From: [Clostridium] innocuum
GTDB taxonomy: Bacteria; Bacillota_I; Bacilli_A; Erysipelotrichales; Erysipelotrichaceae
Assembly: GCA_012317185.1 (NCBI GenBank)
Contig: CP048838.1
Location: 3,968,001-4,032,000 of the forward strand
Direction of reading: 5' to 3'
DNA length: 64,000 bases
Positions 35,578 to 44,411 of this stretch are shown piece after piece (within the stretch, counting starts at the first letter, position 1; every line of letters begins with the position of its first letter). Position numbers and translations under genes: made by a program. The notes beneath the pieces are model-generated. The model had not been told where the DNA came from, did not search any database, and saw only the letters and a program-made list of their open reading frames with translations.

Positions 35578-35814
35578 CTACGCTTTATTCACATGGGTTG
35601 CATCCACTTGACTGCACGCCTTTTTACGCCTTGCGCCGTGGCTATTGAAATGTGGTCCAAAATAGGGCAACTTTCGTTTCGGTGGATCATTCATATAGCT
35701 GAGACGTTCTTCTGTCTTGCGTCCACAAAAAATGCAGGTATCATATTCCCGTATGACCCTGCATCCTTTATCATAATAGATTCGCTGCTTCGTGATATAT
35801 GCATGTTTACACAT
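35578..35814 (-). CDS. Small Cys/His protein of the head region
   Basis: A 78-residue basic protein with a CIFCGRKT knuckle and further His/Cys (CKHAYI at the start). Likely a zinc-binding small protein; function unknown. GAGGGTGAG precedes the start. Confidence 0.6.
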   Translation of the reverse strand: MCKHAYITKQRIYYDKGCRVIREYDTCIFCGRKTEERLSYMNDPPKRKLPYFGPHFNSHGARRKKACSQVDATHVNKA

Positions 35815-35850
35815 TATCTCACCCTCTTCCAGGTATTAAAAAAGCACCCG

Positions 35851-36042
35851 CTATGAGTGCTTATCTGCTGCTTCTCTGATTTTCTTTTTGTATTCTTCTA
35901 ATAGTTTTCTTTTCGGTAACACTTTTCTTGTACTAAGCTGCTGACCTTTCAAAGGAGGAAAAGATGCTTCTAACTCCTGGTCTTTCTTGACCCACTCTTC
36001 AAAAAGTGCTTTTTGTTTATCATTTAGCTTTTGATTTGACAT
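35851..36042 (-). CDS. Small charged protein of the head region, unknown
   Basis: A 63-residue helical, Lys/Glu-rich protein (NDKQKALFEEWVKKDQELEA). It starts inside the 3' end of the minor capsid gene (23-base overlap), so translation is coupled. No family was recognised. Confidence 0.6.
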   Translation of the reverse strand: MSNQKLNDKQKALFEEWVKKDQELEASFPPLKGQQLSTRKVLPKRKLLEEYKKKIREAADKHS

Positions 36043-37621
36043 ATTTGATATATCCCTCCTTATCCAGCTGCTTAAAGATCAATTCATGGATATCTCCTTC
36101 AATCTCCCCATACATCAATACTGTTCCAATGTCACCATACATATAGCTGTCATAATCAATTGATGAGATATCTTTCAAGACCTTTACTTCATAACGCAGA
36201 TTTCCATATGTTGCTCTTAATTTATCGATGACAAGACCATAATTTTGTAAGAACCAGAAATCATCATTTTCAAAAGAATTTGTTTCAACATCTTCTAAAA
36301 TAGGGTGGTTATGTAGGATAATCGCATCTTTCAGATTGGCTTCATCAAATCTGACTGACTTCTTATCTCCTGTATAATGAAACACTTTACCATCAGCCTG
36401 TAAAACATAGGAATGCTCAACCGGTAGATCCTTAATTTCATTTTCATATTTATGGATGTAATTGTCAACATGTTTCATGTCGATTTTCTCAATCAGTATC
36501 CCTGCAGCATCATTTGCTTTACCGCCAGCACTGCTCCCTAGCATAACTTTTCTATTCGATATGCTTTCCCTAGCGTAATTACGTTTCATATCTGGATACT
36601 TTTTCAGGAAGTCTGCCTGGCGTTTCTGCCATTCTCTAACTTTCTTCGCTTCTCTGGTGTTGTCCACGCCACCAGCCTTATTTACAGCCTGCCTGCGCTT
36701 CCATTCACGGATCTTCCTCTCGTTATAACGCTGTTCCTGATCTAGCTCGTACTGCTTTGCGTTGGCTTCCTCATCATAGTGTTCGAAGGATAATTCACCA
36801 TCGAAATTTGGAAAGAAGTTATGCCGACAATTCCACCCGCATAGTCCGGCACCGGTTCCGTATCCGGTAGCTTCATAGAAGTTCTGCAGTCCATTGACCG
36901 GTGTTTTCCGCCAGAACAGCATACCCTGCCATTTCGCATGTTCCGGTCTTGCCCCCATATGGGATGTCGTTTCCACCAGATTGCAATCCATCTCATCCAG
37001 ATTCTGCTCCTGACATCTGGCCGCGGTCTGATTGACACCTGTCCGCAATGCATTGCGTATGGCACTATCAGCTCTTCTATGTGCACCGGTTGGATAATCT
37101 ATCCATCGGATCCCGTTCTTTCCTAAATCGTTGACTGCTGTTTTCACTGCATCTGCGAAAGAAAACGCTCCGGATGATACAGAAAGATATGCCTGATCCA
37201 AAGCGTGCTCAAATGCCATGTTTGCTGCAGATGCCATCGAATTGCAGATGTTACGTATTTCTGTATTCGTAGAGCGGATACCATTCAGAATAGCTTGTGT
37301 CAGATCTGGATGCGGAGGTTCTATCCCTGCTGCTTTAGCCATATCATTATCTTTCTGCACAGATCGATAAGAGGAATCGCGTATGATCTCTTTCACTTTC
37401 GTATCAGTGATGTTTAGAACTTCCGATATCGCCTGTTCTATCTCCAGCATTGAGACGCCCAGCTCCTCCAGTTTATGCATCTGATATTCAGCTGTACTGG
37501 TCATCATGTAATCATTCTGCGATATCCTTCTGGCGATGTCTTTCAGGATACGTGTTTCTAGTTCGTCGAAGTACTCAGCGATTCCCTCCGGTACATCCCT
37601 CAGATATTTAGGATCGAGCAT
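36020..37621 (-). CDS. Minor capsid protein (Phage_min_cap2) with a C-terminal JAB-like metallopeptidase-type domain
   Basis: A 533-residue protein. Residues 1-300 are the head morphogenesis/minor capsid domain of A118-like phages, with the GLCGWNCRHNFFP motif. Residues ~300-370 are a charged helix. The last ~150 residues form a separate domain with EHSYVLQADGKVFHYTG and ILHNHPILEDVETNSFENDD, which resembles the HxHP...S..D metal site of JAB/MPN peptidases. Phage head proteins often carry such injected or processing enzymes. The extra domain's activity is an inference. Confidence 0.82.
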   Translation of the reverse strand: MLDPKYLRDVPEGIAEYFDELETRILKDIARRISQNDYMMTSTAEYQMHKLEELGVSMLEIEQAISEVLNITDTKVKEIIRDSSYRSVQKDNDMAKAAGIEPPHPDLTQAILNGIRSTNTEIRNICNSMASAANMAFEHALDQAYLSVSSGAFSFADAVKTAVNDLGKNGIRWIDYPTGAHRRADSAIRNALRTGVNQTAARCQEQNLDEMDCNLVETTSHMGARPEHAKWQGMLFWRKTPVNGLQNFYEATGYGTGAGLCGWNCRHNFFPNFDGELSFEHYDEEANAKQYELDQEQRYNERKIREWKRRQAVNKAGGVDNTREAKKVREWQKRQADFLKKYPDMKRNYARESISNRKVMLGSSAGGKANDAAGILIEKIDMKHVDNYIHKYENEIKDLPVEHSYVLQADGKVFHYTGDKKSVRFDEANLKDAIILHNHPILEDVETNSFENDDFWFLQNYGLVIDKLRATYGNLRYEVKVLKDISSIDYDSYMYGDIGTVLMYGEIEGDIHELIFKQLDKEGYIKYVKSKAK

Positions 37622-39225
37622 TAGCTAGTCCCCTCTAAGATTGCTTTTGCTTTTTCCTTAGATACACCTATCGCTGTGGACAGCACATTTACTGCTTGAC
37701 CTATTGTCAAAGTACCTGCAGCATATTGTTGAATAATAGCAATCAAGGATTGTGTTTGCGCACCGTTTAAAGCCTTGCCAGCTATTTCTTCATCTTCATC
37801 CCCTGTGCTATCAAGCCCCAACTGAGGATTTTCTTGCTCATCTCCTGGAAACGAGATGCCAGATCCTACTTCTTGCAATAGTTCAGCTTTCGCCTGCTTT
37901 TCCGTCAGCCCCTGCCACTTCACCTTGTATTTCCATTTCGGCATCAGCCCCTCACGTACCTCCTGCATGTCCTGAAGACGTTCCTTTTCAGCATCTACCA
38001 CGATACTGTCATCCCAGTCGAATGATACATCAAAGTTGCCATAAGGACACAGGTTATAGATACTGCAGTAGAAATCTATCGCATCGATCAGGTCCGTCAA
38101 GGCATCCTGTAGCGCCATCTGCGTATCAGATACGAGGGTATAGGACCTCTGCTTACTGCTTTTGATCTCTTCTGCAGTCTTATCCACATTCTGCGGATCA
38201 CTGATTGTACCATAAGCAAGGCTGCAGTTAAACTCTATGAGCTTCAGCTGCGCATTGAAGCCTTGGAACAGTGGATCAGAGCGTATGTCCGGACTGAAGG
38301 TATCCATCAACGGTTTATCTCTTGCCCCGGTATCGAATGTCAATGGGCGATAAAGTCTGTCTTTCCCATGTGGATACAGTTTCTTACTCTTATCGTTCGG
38401 GTCATCCTGCAGCATGCTTTCACCGATATGGACAGCGACCTCCTTTGCTTCATACTCCCAGCTGATCTGACTGTAGCGTACATCTGCTTCACGGATCAGG
38501 TCGACTGCACGGGAATATACAGAGCATCCAAGCGGACTGTCCGTATCATCAGCGTTGGCCAACGGTACCTTGAAATAACCGAAGGGTACTTTCGCAACAC
38601 CGGAGAATATCACTTCATATTCCAGCCGCGACCATTCCTGAACACTTTGAACCGGTATCTCCGTCCCAAGCGTTGCATCAGTCGTACTACGGTATGCGTG
38701 ATTCGTGATACGCAGCTTGTCACCTTTCAATTCATGATCTTCCAGCCTAGTGAAGATCGACTGGCCTTTCCGCATCTGTTCTGCGAACACGCACCTTGTG
38801 ATATTTCCCGAGTCGTCAAACGATACAGGAAAGAATGCGTCAGCCTGGATGAATTGGATACTGATCCCCTGTTCTGTCACATACGGTTTGAATACCAGTC
38901 CGCCCTTTGCACATCCGTATTCAACGTACCTTCGGATGTCCTTCAGCATCTTTGCATAGGGCTTCTGTAGATACTCCGCTCTAGGACTTCCGGATATCTC
39001 TGATTTCAATTCCAGAGTGACCAGCCTTGCAATCTCGGAAGCGATGGCTGCGGGCAGGTTGCAGCTCTTCACATTTCTATTCAACCAGAAGGCTTTGTTT
39101 TGGAACATCTTAGACCAAAGCTCTATCTGTGTAGCCATCTTCATAGTTAGAGCCATATCTACCTGCGTTTCTGAAGTCTTGTTCAGTTCTTTTGCAATAA
39201 GGCTCATCATCCTTGTGAAATTCAT
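37621..39225 (-). CDS. Portal protein (SPP1 Gp6/A118 type)
   Basis: A 534-residue portal subunit with an N-terminal region (WLNRNVKSCNLPAAIASEIA), a central wing (ISIQFIQADAFFPVSFDDSG) and a C-terminal helix. It forms the dodecameric ring through which DNA is packaged and ejected. The last base is shared with the start of the minor capsid gene. Confidence 0.9.
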   Translation of the reverse strand: MNFTRMMSLIAKELNKTSETQVDMALTMKMATQIELWSKMFQNKAFWLNRNVKSCNLPAAIASEIARLVTLELKSEISGSPRAEYLQKPYAKMLKDIRRYVEYGCAKGGLVFKPYVTEQGISIQFIQADAFFPVSFDDSGNITRCVFAEQMRKGQSIFTRLEDHELKGDKLRITNHAYRSTTDATLGTEIPVQSVQEWSRLEYEVIFSGVAKVPFGYFKVPLANADDTDSPLGCSVYSRAVDLIREADVRYSQISWEYEAKEVAVHIGESMLQDDPNDKSKKLYPHGKDRLYRPLTFDTGARDKPLMDTFSPDIRSDPLFQGFNAQLKLIEFNCSLAYGTISDPQNVDKTAEEIKSSKQRSYTLVSDTQMALQDALTDLIDAIDFYCSIYNLCPYGNFDVSFDWDDSIVVDAEKERLQDMQEVREGLMPKWKYKVKWQGLTEKQAKAELLQEVGSGISFPGDEQENPQLGLDSTGDEDEEIAGKALNGAQTQSLIAIIQQYAAGTLTIGQAVNVLSTAIGVSKEKAKAILEGTS

Positions 39226-39236
39226 TCCATCACCTC

Positions 39237-40604
39237 CTACTCATACCGGATGAACTTCTTGATATACCGTTCGATCGTATATTCAAATGCATCCAGGGTA
39301 TCTATATCGCTGGTCCCATCATCCAGCCGCTCATCCACTGTGATCTCCTTAGGATTCCAGATAGCGGTGCATAATGCAGATACCAGTGTGTCACACATCT
39401 CTGGCATATAAGAAAAGCGCATCTGCGCCATCATCCTATTGGTGAGGCGGATACGCTCCGTTATTACTTCTTTCAATGCGTCGTCGATACGCAGCCAGCC
39501 GAGTCCGTTCTTTCTAGCTGCACTTTTCAGTCCATTGATCAATGTCTGTTCTGCGCTGTCACAATAGACATGTGTGATATTACCATACATGTTCAGTACC
39601 TTCAGGCAGAAGTCAATGAATAGCTGCCCCAGCTTGTCCGGATCGATATCTTTCTTGCTGCAATCATGCCATTCCGAAGCCAGAGTAATGATTTCCTGAT
39701 ATCCTCTGGTGATACCGGTCGCAACAAACGCATGACCGGAACCGTTGCCTCCGAAGTCCACGCCGATGATGATCTCCATGAGGTTCTTCGGTTTTTCCTT
39801 ACGCTTGAACCGATTCTCACCTGTTTCAGCTTCAGATTGTACGGCATCAGCGAATGCACGGTAGATAAGCCCCTCCGCAATCATACGCTTTCCAAGGATA
39901 TCACGTTGGTACCAGATGCTGTTCTTATCATACTGTGCCATGATCTCCTGAAAACGTTCTTCTGTTACAGTTACGTTGTCGAATATCGTGAAGTGCTGAT
40001 AGTTGTAGCCACCGATCAGTGCCCCTTCTTCATCCTGTTTCGCATATTTGTCGATGTAGTCTCTGTAGATCTTAGCCTTTGGGTTGTCTGGATTGAGGTC
40101 CCAGAAAATCTTACGCTTATCAGCTGCCAGCTGCCGGTTGAATGCCTCACGGATCGTATTCTCATGATGCAGGTTGATTTCAGTTGCGATCCACATGCCA
40201 TATGAGTTTCCACGTATCTTCTTGAAGCTGTCTGCCTTGGCCGCACCTGCAAAGATGACGATACGCTGTTTATATCCTGTTGCGGGTCCTTTGATATACA
40301 GACAGTCATTGTCCTTGTATTTCCCCCAGTGCGATTGTCCACGGAAGATGTATTCCAAGCCGAAACCATTGGCGTCACCGATATTAAGCTTCGCATTCGC
40401 CACTGTAGAACCGGTGGCCAGATGGATGCGGTCTTTCGTGAAGCGAAGCTCATGAGCGAACGCATACACGTTATCGACGGTCTTACCGGCACGTACAGCG
40501 CCTTCGGCTACATTGATTGTACACTGAACACACTTCCGGATGTAGTCGATATGTTTCTGTCCGAATCTATACTGTATCGTTTTCTTCTTTGTTATCTTCG
40601 CCAT
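39237..40604 (-). CDS. Terminase large subunit (PBSX family)
   Basis: A 455-residue packaging motor. The Walker A variant reads EGAVRAGKT, Walker B lies in GMWIATEINL, and the nuclease part begins with IIGVDFGGNGSGHAFV and has further acidic residues in THVYCDSAEQ. It cuts and pumps DNA into the procapsid. It overlaps the small subunit by 38 bases. Confidence 0.93.
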   Translation of the reverse strand: MAKITKKKTIQYRFGQKHIDYIRKCVQCTINVAEGAVRAGKTVDNVYAFAHELRFTKDRIHLATGSTVANAKLNIGDANGFGLEYIFRGQSHWGKYKDNDCLYIKGPATGYKQRIVIFAGAAKADSFKKIRGNSYGMWIATEINLHHENTIREAFNRQLAADKRKIFWDLNPDNPKAKIYRDYIDKYAKQDEEGALIGGYNYQHFTIFDNVTVTEERFQEIMAQYDKNSIWYQRDILGKRMIAEGLIYRAFADAVQSEAETGENRFKRKEKPKNLMEIIIGVDFGGNGSGHAFVATGITRGYQEIITLASEWHDCSKKDIDPDKLGQLFIDFCLKVLNMYGNITHVYCDSAEQTLINGLKSAARKNGLGWLRIDDALKEVITERIRLTNRMMAQMRFSYMPEMCDTLVSALCTAIWNPKEITVDERLDDGTSDIDTLDAFEYTIERYIKKFIRYE

Positions 40605-41424
40605 AGATCATATCGTCCGTTTCTTCCAGGTCTTCAACCTCAGCATTATTACCCGTAAGCTTATCCGTCTGCGCCCTTAACTGCTCCAGCTGCGCTTTCT
40701 GTAAGTCTGTAGCTTCGCTATAATGCTTATCCAGCCATTTTAGCGCAAACTCTTTGCTGACAAGTTTTATAGAGCAGCCGTCTTTGCCCTGTTTTACTTC
40801 CTGAATAAGTGTGCCATCAACATCACATGATTCTTTCAGGTTTATGACGTTCATCATGAATGTGTTTCCGTTTTTATCATGCACCTCTTCCTGCCCGAAT
40901 GACAGATAATCGGTTACATCCGAATAGGCAATGTCAATCATCTTCTGGAAGTAATCTTCTGTAGAATACATGGTCTGTTTGATCTTTGCATCTTTGATTC
41001 TTTGTATCTCTTCTTTTATTCTAGCATTCCCTAGCAATCGTGGACCGTTAGCAGCTGCCGTGAAGTAGTCACAGCTATATGCTTTTTGATATGCCTTAGT
41101 CGCATTGAACCATCTTACATAATACAAACAAAAAAGGCGCTGTTTCTCGGTCAGCTCCTCATTGTTCAGTGTTTCTATTTCTTCTGGCAGTAGCTCTGTT
41201 TTAGGAGGCTTCTCTATACCATTGTTCTGTTTAGTAACGTTATCTTTCGGAATAGTAACGTTACCTTTCAATTCCTCGTCCCAGTGATCTAATGATTTCC
41301 ACCTGCGAATCTGTGTATCTTGCTTACCTACAGCTTTAGCAATATCCTTTAGCAGCATCTTACCTTTGCTATCAAGATACATCCGCTTAGCTTCGTCTCT
41401 GCTGGGACTTCTTTGTCTTGGCAT
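40567..41424 (-). CDS. Terminase small subunit
   Basis: A 285-residue protein with an N-terminal helix-turn-helix (LKDIAKAVGKQDTQIRRWKS) and the Terminase_2 core (LTEKQRLFCLYYVRWFNATK; GPRLLGNARIKEEIQRI). It recognises the packaging site and recruits the large subunit. The C-terminus is acidic and binds the motor by analogy. Confidence 0.9.
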   Translation of the reverse strand: MPRQRSPSRDEAKRMYLDSKGKMLLKDIAKAVGKQDTQIRRWKSLDHWDEELKGNVTIPKDNVTKQNNGIEKPPKTELLPEEIETLNNEELTEKQRLFCLYYVRWFNATKAYQKAYSCDYFTAAANGPRLLGNARIKEEIQRIKDAKIKQTMYSTEDYFQKMIDIAYSDVTDYLSFGQEEVHDKNGNTFMMNVINLKESCDVDGTLIQEVKQGKDGCSIKLVSKEFALKWLDKHYSEATDLQKAQLEQLRAQTDKLTGNNAEVEDLEETDDMIYGEDNKEENDTV

Positions 41425-41444
41425 AGATTAACCTCCTTTCTTTC

Positions 41445-41732
41445 TTACGTTGCTGGCATAAGTACAGCTCCTGTCCAGTCAATTACTGTATCAGCATCTG
41501 CGTACTTTAACCTCTGCCGTGGTGCAGCACGTACATACAGCTTATTAAATGTCTCTTTACGTACGACAAAAACCTTAGAGCCGCATTGTACAATCCAATC
41601 TCCTGCCTCCATGTTAATGATAGCGCCCTCTTTGCTCTCTAATTTGACACTGGCGTATCTGGCAATGATGTTTTGCTGTGAAAATTGTTCTGCTCTGACT
41701 TTCTCTCCGGTTTTTTTATTTATGTATATCAC
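41445..41732 (-). CDS. Small phage protein, unknown
   Basis: A 95-residue protein (YINKKTGEKVRAEQFSQQNI; MEAGDWIVQCGSKVFVVRKE). The AGDWIV...F.V pattern recalls small phage beta proteins of unknown role found near terminase genes. Confidence 0.6.
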   Translation of the reverse strand: MIYINKKTGEKVRAEQFSQQNIIARYASVKLESKEGAIINMEAGDWIVQCGSKVFVVRKETFNKLYVRAAPRQRLKYADADTVIDWTGAVLMPAT

Positions 41733-41736
41733 GTTA

Positions 41737-42183
41737 TCATCCCTTTCTCAGCTCCTTGCACCATCGCTGTTTATTGCACGTAGGTGCTTGTGTGTTTCTC
41801 GGCCGGCTTTTACATGACCAACTGTGACCCTTTACATCAGCCTCCTTGTGCCATCCCGATGCTTTAAGGCTTGATCCTGATTCACTTTCCAGAATATAAG
41901 TGATTATCCGCTCGTATCCCATTTCCTTTGCGATTCTGGCCAATCGAGTATATAAAAAGCTGCAGACGTTATATGTCCCGTCAGTGCAGCATCTTACCAC
42001 CTCTATTGTCTTACCGTCGTCTAGGTGTCTGGATACAGGTCTTGCAGCCTGCGCCACACCACATATGCGGCCATCTAAAACACATGCAACTCTAAATATA
42101 TCTCCCCGTACTGGAGGGTGATGCCTGTGCAGCTGCGCTACATACTCGTTTGCTTTTTTTTGCGTGATAGGTATAGCCTGCAT
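41737..42183 (-). CDS. XF1762-family phage protein (GNAT-like)
   Basis: A 148-residue protein beginning MQAIPITQKKANEYVAQLHR and continuing HHPPVRGDIFRVACVL, DGKTIEVVRCCTDGTYNVCS, typical of the XF1762 family, which looks like a reduced acetyltransferase fold (YTRLARIAKEMGYERIITY; ASGWHKEA). Function unknown. It stands before the terminase genes. Confidence 0.8.
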   Translation of the reverse strand: MQAIPITQKKANEYVAQLHRHHPPVRGDIFRVACVLDGRICGVAQAARPVSRHLDDGKTIEVVRCCTDGTYNVCSFLYTRLARIAKEMGYERIITYILESESGSSLKASGWHKEADVKGHSWSCKSRPRNTQAPTCNKQRWCKELRKG

Positions 42184-42201
42184 GTTATCATCCTTTCTGG
42201 G

Positions 42202-42229
42202 TAAAAGAAAAGCACCTCATTGGGTGCTA
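42202..42229 (-). terminator. Terminator directly after the unknown gene cassette
   Basis: AGCACC pairs with GGTGCT around a 6-base loop and is followed by TTTTCTTTT; the stem includes the stop codon of the gene at 42227-43072. Confidence 0.75.
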
Positions 42230-43072
42230 ATCATTCTGTATTTCAAATACCTTGATAATATTTCTACTGATTATCTCAGAAGATTCACCACTTTCAAAGC
42301 TTCTGATTTTATATCTCACTACCATTTTCACATATAATTTTGTATTACTCAAAAAGGGGATTTCGTCATCATGTACCTTATCAAGGAACTCCTGATCACT
42401 AATGATACAAGATATCCTCTTGCCATTTAGAGTCAGCCCCCATTGCGACTTACCGTTTAAATCTGGTTTATTCACTTTAACCCATGTTATAACTTCATTT
42501 TCCTCTATCCCTTTATTAAATTTATCAACATCTTGAGGTATTGATAAATAAGATAGATTTTCTCTATTTAAATCCAAACAATCTTTCTTTCCTTTTTCAT
42601 CAACAAATTCATAAGAAAGGCCCGTTCTATCATTATCGTTTAAAACTGTTTTTGCTGTAGTAGCCATTCCTTTTTCAATATCGTTATTGTAAATATTTAC
42701 GGTCATTGTATTAGCATAATAAATATCGCCGTATTTATTTTCTATTTTAGTTACATCATCACTCTTGACGATTTCTTTAGGAGGATTGCCTTTTAGAAAC
42801 TTTCTTATCTCTAACACTTCTTTAAACGCTTTTATGACAGTCGGCACCATAGGCATAATTGTTGGAGCAATTTCCATTATTTGTTCAATGTCTATTACAA
42901 AGCTCCCTTTTTGTATATTCAAAACTTTAAACTTGCAAAAATCATTCTCGCTTATGAGATTGTTAGATAAATTCTTCAATGTATCAACTGTGGCGTTTAA
43001 CGATACAGACAATGTTTCTAAATCAATATCATTCTCCCCACCAAACCGCATAACAAGTTTTTCAGATATCAT
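42227..43072 (-). CDS. Unknown protein of an independent cassette in the late region
   Basis: A 281-residue protein that I do not recognise. The N-terminal part is helical with an amphipathic hydrophobic segment (IMEIAPTIMPMVPTVIKAFK); the C-terminal part is beta-rich (NGKSQWGLTLNGKRISCIIS; KLYVKMVVRYKIRSF). It has no signal peptide. The start at 43072 follows AAAGGGGA and was preferred over an upstream codon. The gene has its own promoter and terminator and its A+T content is higher than that of the neighbouring late genes, so it looks like an inserted lysogen-expressed gene. Exclusion or defence would be a guess. Confidence 0.7.
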   Translation of the reverse strand: MISEKLVMRFGGENDIDLETLSVSLNATVDTLKNLSNNLISENDFCKFKVLNIQKGSFVIDIEQIMEIAPTIMPMVPTVIKAFKEVLEIRKFLKGNPPKEIVKSDDVTKIENKYGDIYYANTMTVNIYNNDIEKGMATTAKTVLNDNDRTGLSYEFVDEKGKKDCLDLNRENLSYLSIPQDVDKFNKGIEENEVITWVKVNKPDLNGKSQWGLTLNGKRISCIISDQEFLDKVHDDEIPFLSNTKLYVKMVVRYKIRSFESGESSEIISRNIIKVFEIQND

Positions 43073-43144
43073 GATAAAATCCCCTTTAAATTTGCTTTTT
43101 CTTAAGTACATTTTATCACACATCCTTTCACTTTTGAATTATAA

Positions 43145-43173
43145 ACTATATTATTACATTATCTATGTAACAA
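43145..43173 (-). promoter_or_regulatory. Promoter with central palindrome for the unknown cassette gene
   Basis: TTGTTA (43168-43173), 17 bases, TATAGT (43145-43150) on the minus strand. TTACAT-N5-ATGTAA (43154-43170) lies in the spacer, a typical repressor site position. Confidence 0.55.
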
Positions 43174-43180
43174 AACTAAA

Positions 43181-43207
43181 TTAAAAGCGCCCTTTTCAGA
43201 CGCTTTA
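43181..43207 (-). terminator. Terminator at the end of the late leader
   Basis: AAAGCGTCT pairs with AGGGCGCTTTT on the minus strand. It would stop the ArpU-dependent transcript before the terminase genes unless read through or antiterminated. Confidence 0.6.
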
Positions 43208-43654
43208 CGCTGGCAAGTCCGCTTAGGATTCCTTACCGCTTTTTCTTTTGGTTATTCTGCCGCCAGGGCAACCAATATATCTAACAGGTTTTCTCATTAG
43301 TATGAGGTCCTTCCCTGCTTTGATATCAATTACAGCGCCTTTTTTATGTCTACCTCCATGAGTGCGCTATCTCATCATTGACCAACTCGTTTCCTGCTGG
43401 TTTGCCAAGCTCATTTCGTCAGCCCAGGCCCTTAAAACGCTTGCTTCGTAATTTCGCGTTTAGGGTGTTTTTGAAGCAAGGAAGCATTTTACCCTAATCT
43501 ACAGACGATACATGGATGGGGGGAATCGTCTGTAGATTACGGCAGGCATCCGAAGATGCCGCGTAAGTAAACCGTAAGGGAGAAATTGAGTTGCAGTGTA
43601 TACCTGTTCCTCGATTACGATTATACACCTAAAACAGCGGGTATAAGTACCCAA
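43208..43654 (-). other. Long noncoding leader downstream of the late promoter
   Basis: About 400 transcribed bases without a convincing gene. It contains a perfect 15-bp inverted repeat, TAATCTACAGACGAT (43495-43509) and its complement (43525-43539), around a loop with six C on the minus strand, and a smaller GCATC-TTCG-GATGC hairpin next to it. Short frames (for example one ending in CPGGRITKRKSGKES) lack good starts. It could hold the packaging site, a structured leader or gene remnants. Confidence 0.45.
43620..43652 (-). promoter_or_regulatory. Probable ArpU-dependent late promoter
   Basis: A TATAAT -10 (43620-43625) lies on the minus strand just after the late-activator gene. No -35 is seen; in its place is the palindrome GGGTA-CTTA-TACCC (43639-43652). 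This is the expected layout for a promoter that needs an activator. Confidence 0.55.
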
Positions 43655-44083
43655 TCAATCTATTTTCAGCATTTTTTCTAACGCTTTTTCTATTGTTCTT
43701 ATTACTGTGTTCTTTCCGCATGGTATAACACTTGCAATCCATTCATATGTGGCTTTTGTAGACATCATATATCTGTACTTGATAATCTTATATTCTGTTG
43801 GAGTAAGACAGCTCAATCGCTCTTCAATCCATCTTCTTCTCGGGTTCCATACAGATAACCCATGAAGTGCTTTTTTTACTTCTGCATCTAAATCTGCATA
43901 ATTGCATTTGTATGGATCACCTGCATTTTCGTATATCACCTCTTTAAAGTGTGGTGATGATACGCCGTATCTTGCTATTTCTGCATCCGTTAGCGCTTGT
44001 ATGTATTTATCACACATGTCTACTATCTTTCGGTAACTCCTGAGTTCGCCCTCCAGGTATTCTTTCTCATCTTTATAAAGCAT
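43655..44083 (-). CDS. ArpU/RinA-family late transcriptional activator
   Basis: A 142-residue protein with an N-terminal helix pair (YLEGELRSYRKIVDMCDKYI) and a sigma-70 region-4-like C-terminal domain (CLTPTEYKIIKYRYM; WIASVIPCGKNTVIRTIEKA). Proteins of this family switch on phage structural genes. It is the last gene of the early operon, directly before the late promoter. GGGGTGATGC precedes the start. Confidence 0.85.
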   Translation of the reverse strand: MLYKDEKEYLEGELRSYRKIVDMCDKYIQALTDAEIARYGVSSPHFKEVIYENAGDPYKCNYADLDAEVKKALHGLSVWNPRRRWIEERLSCLTPTEYKIIKYRYMMSTKATYEWIASVIPCGKNTVIRTIEKALEKMLKID

Positions 44084-44087
44084 TGCA

Positions 44088-44171
44088 TCACCCCTTGCCT
44101 TCGTGCTCGTTGATTATACATATCATCATAAAGGTAAAATACAGCATTACTGCCAGTGCTATATCAATCAT
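44088..44171 (-). CDS. 27-residue membrane peptide
   Basis: The peptide MIDIALAVMLYFTFMMICII plus NEHEGKG is one hydrophobic helix with a polar tail. Its ATG overlaps the preceding stop by 4 bases and its stop is 5 bases before the ArpU start, so it is embedded in a chain of coupled genes. Function unknown. Confidence 0.55.
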   Translation of the reverse strand: MIDIALAVMLYFTFMMICIINEHEGKG

Positions 44172-44323
44172 GAGTAAACCTCTTCCAGATACTGCTGCAG
44201 CTCTCCGATTGTATAAAACAATAATTGTAGATTTTCTTCATGCAGCACATATGCGCTTTTTCCTGCAATTCTGATTTCATCAATTTTAACATTATATACT
44301 TTTTCTAAGGTCGTTCTCCGCAT
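44168..44323 (-). CDS. Small phage protein, unknown
   Basis: A 51-residue protein (MRRTTLEKVYNVKIDEIRIA) with a strong GAGGAGG site. No family recognised. Start overlaps the preceding short gene; stop overlaps the next ATG. Confidence 0.65.
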   Translation of the reverse strand: MRRTTLEKVYNVKIDEIRIAGKSAYVLHEENLQLLFYTIGELQQYLEEVYS

Positions 44324-44411
44324 TTTTCAACCTCCTCACTGCCATCCGGAAAGCAAACCACAACCTGCTGTTTGTATGTATACGGCCGTCTATGCTATTG
44401 TATTTTTTCAT
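44292..44411 (-). CDS. 39-residue basic peptide, unknown
   Basis: MKKYNSIDGRIHTNSRLWFA then a basic helix (FRMAVRRLKNAENDLRKSI). GGGGAGGTAACCG precedes the ATG and is a very good ribosome binding site; the frame overlaps both neighbours. It fills an otherwise empty gap. Confidence 0.5.
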   Translation of the reverse strand: MKKYNSIDGRIHTNSRLWFAFRMAVRRLKNAENDLRKSI

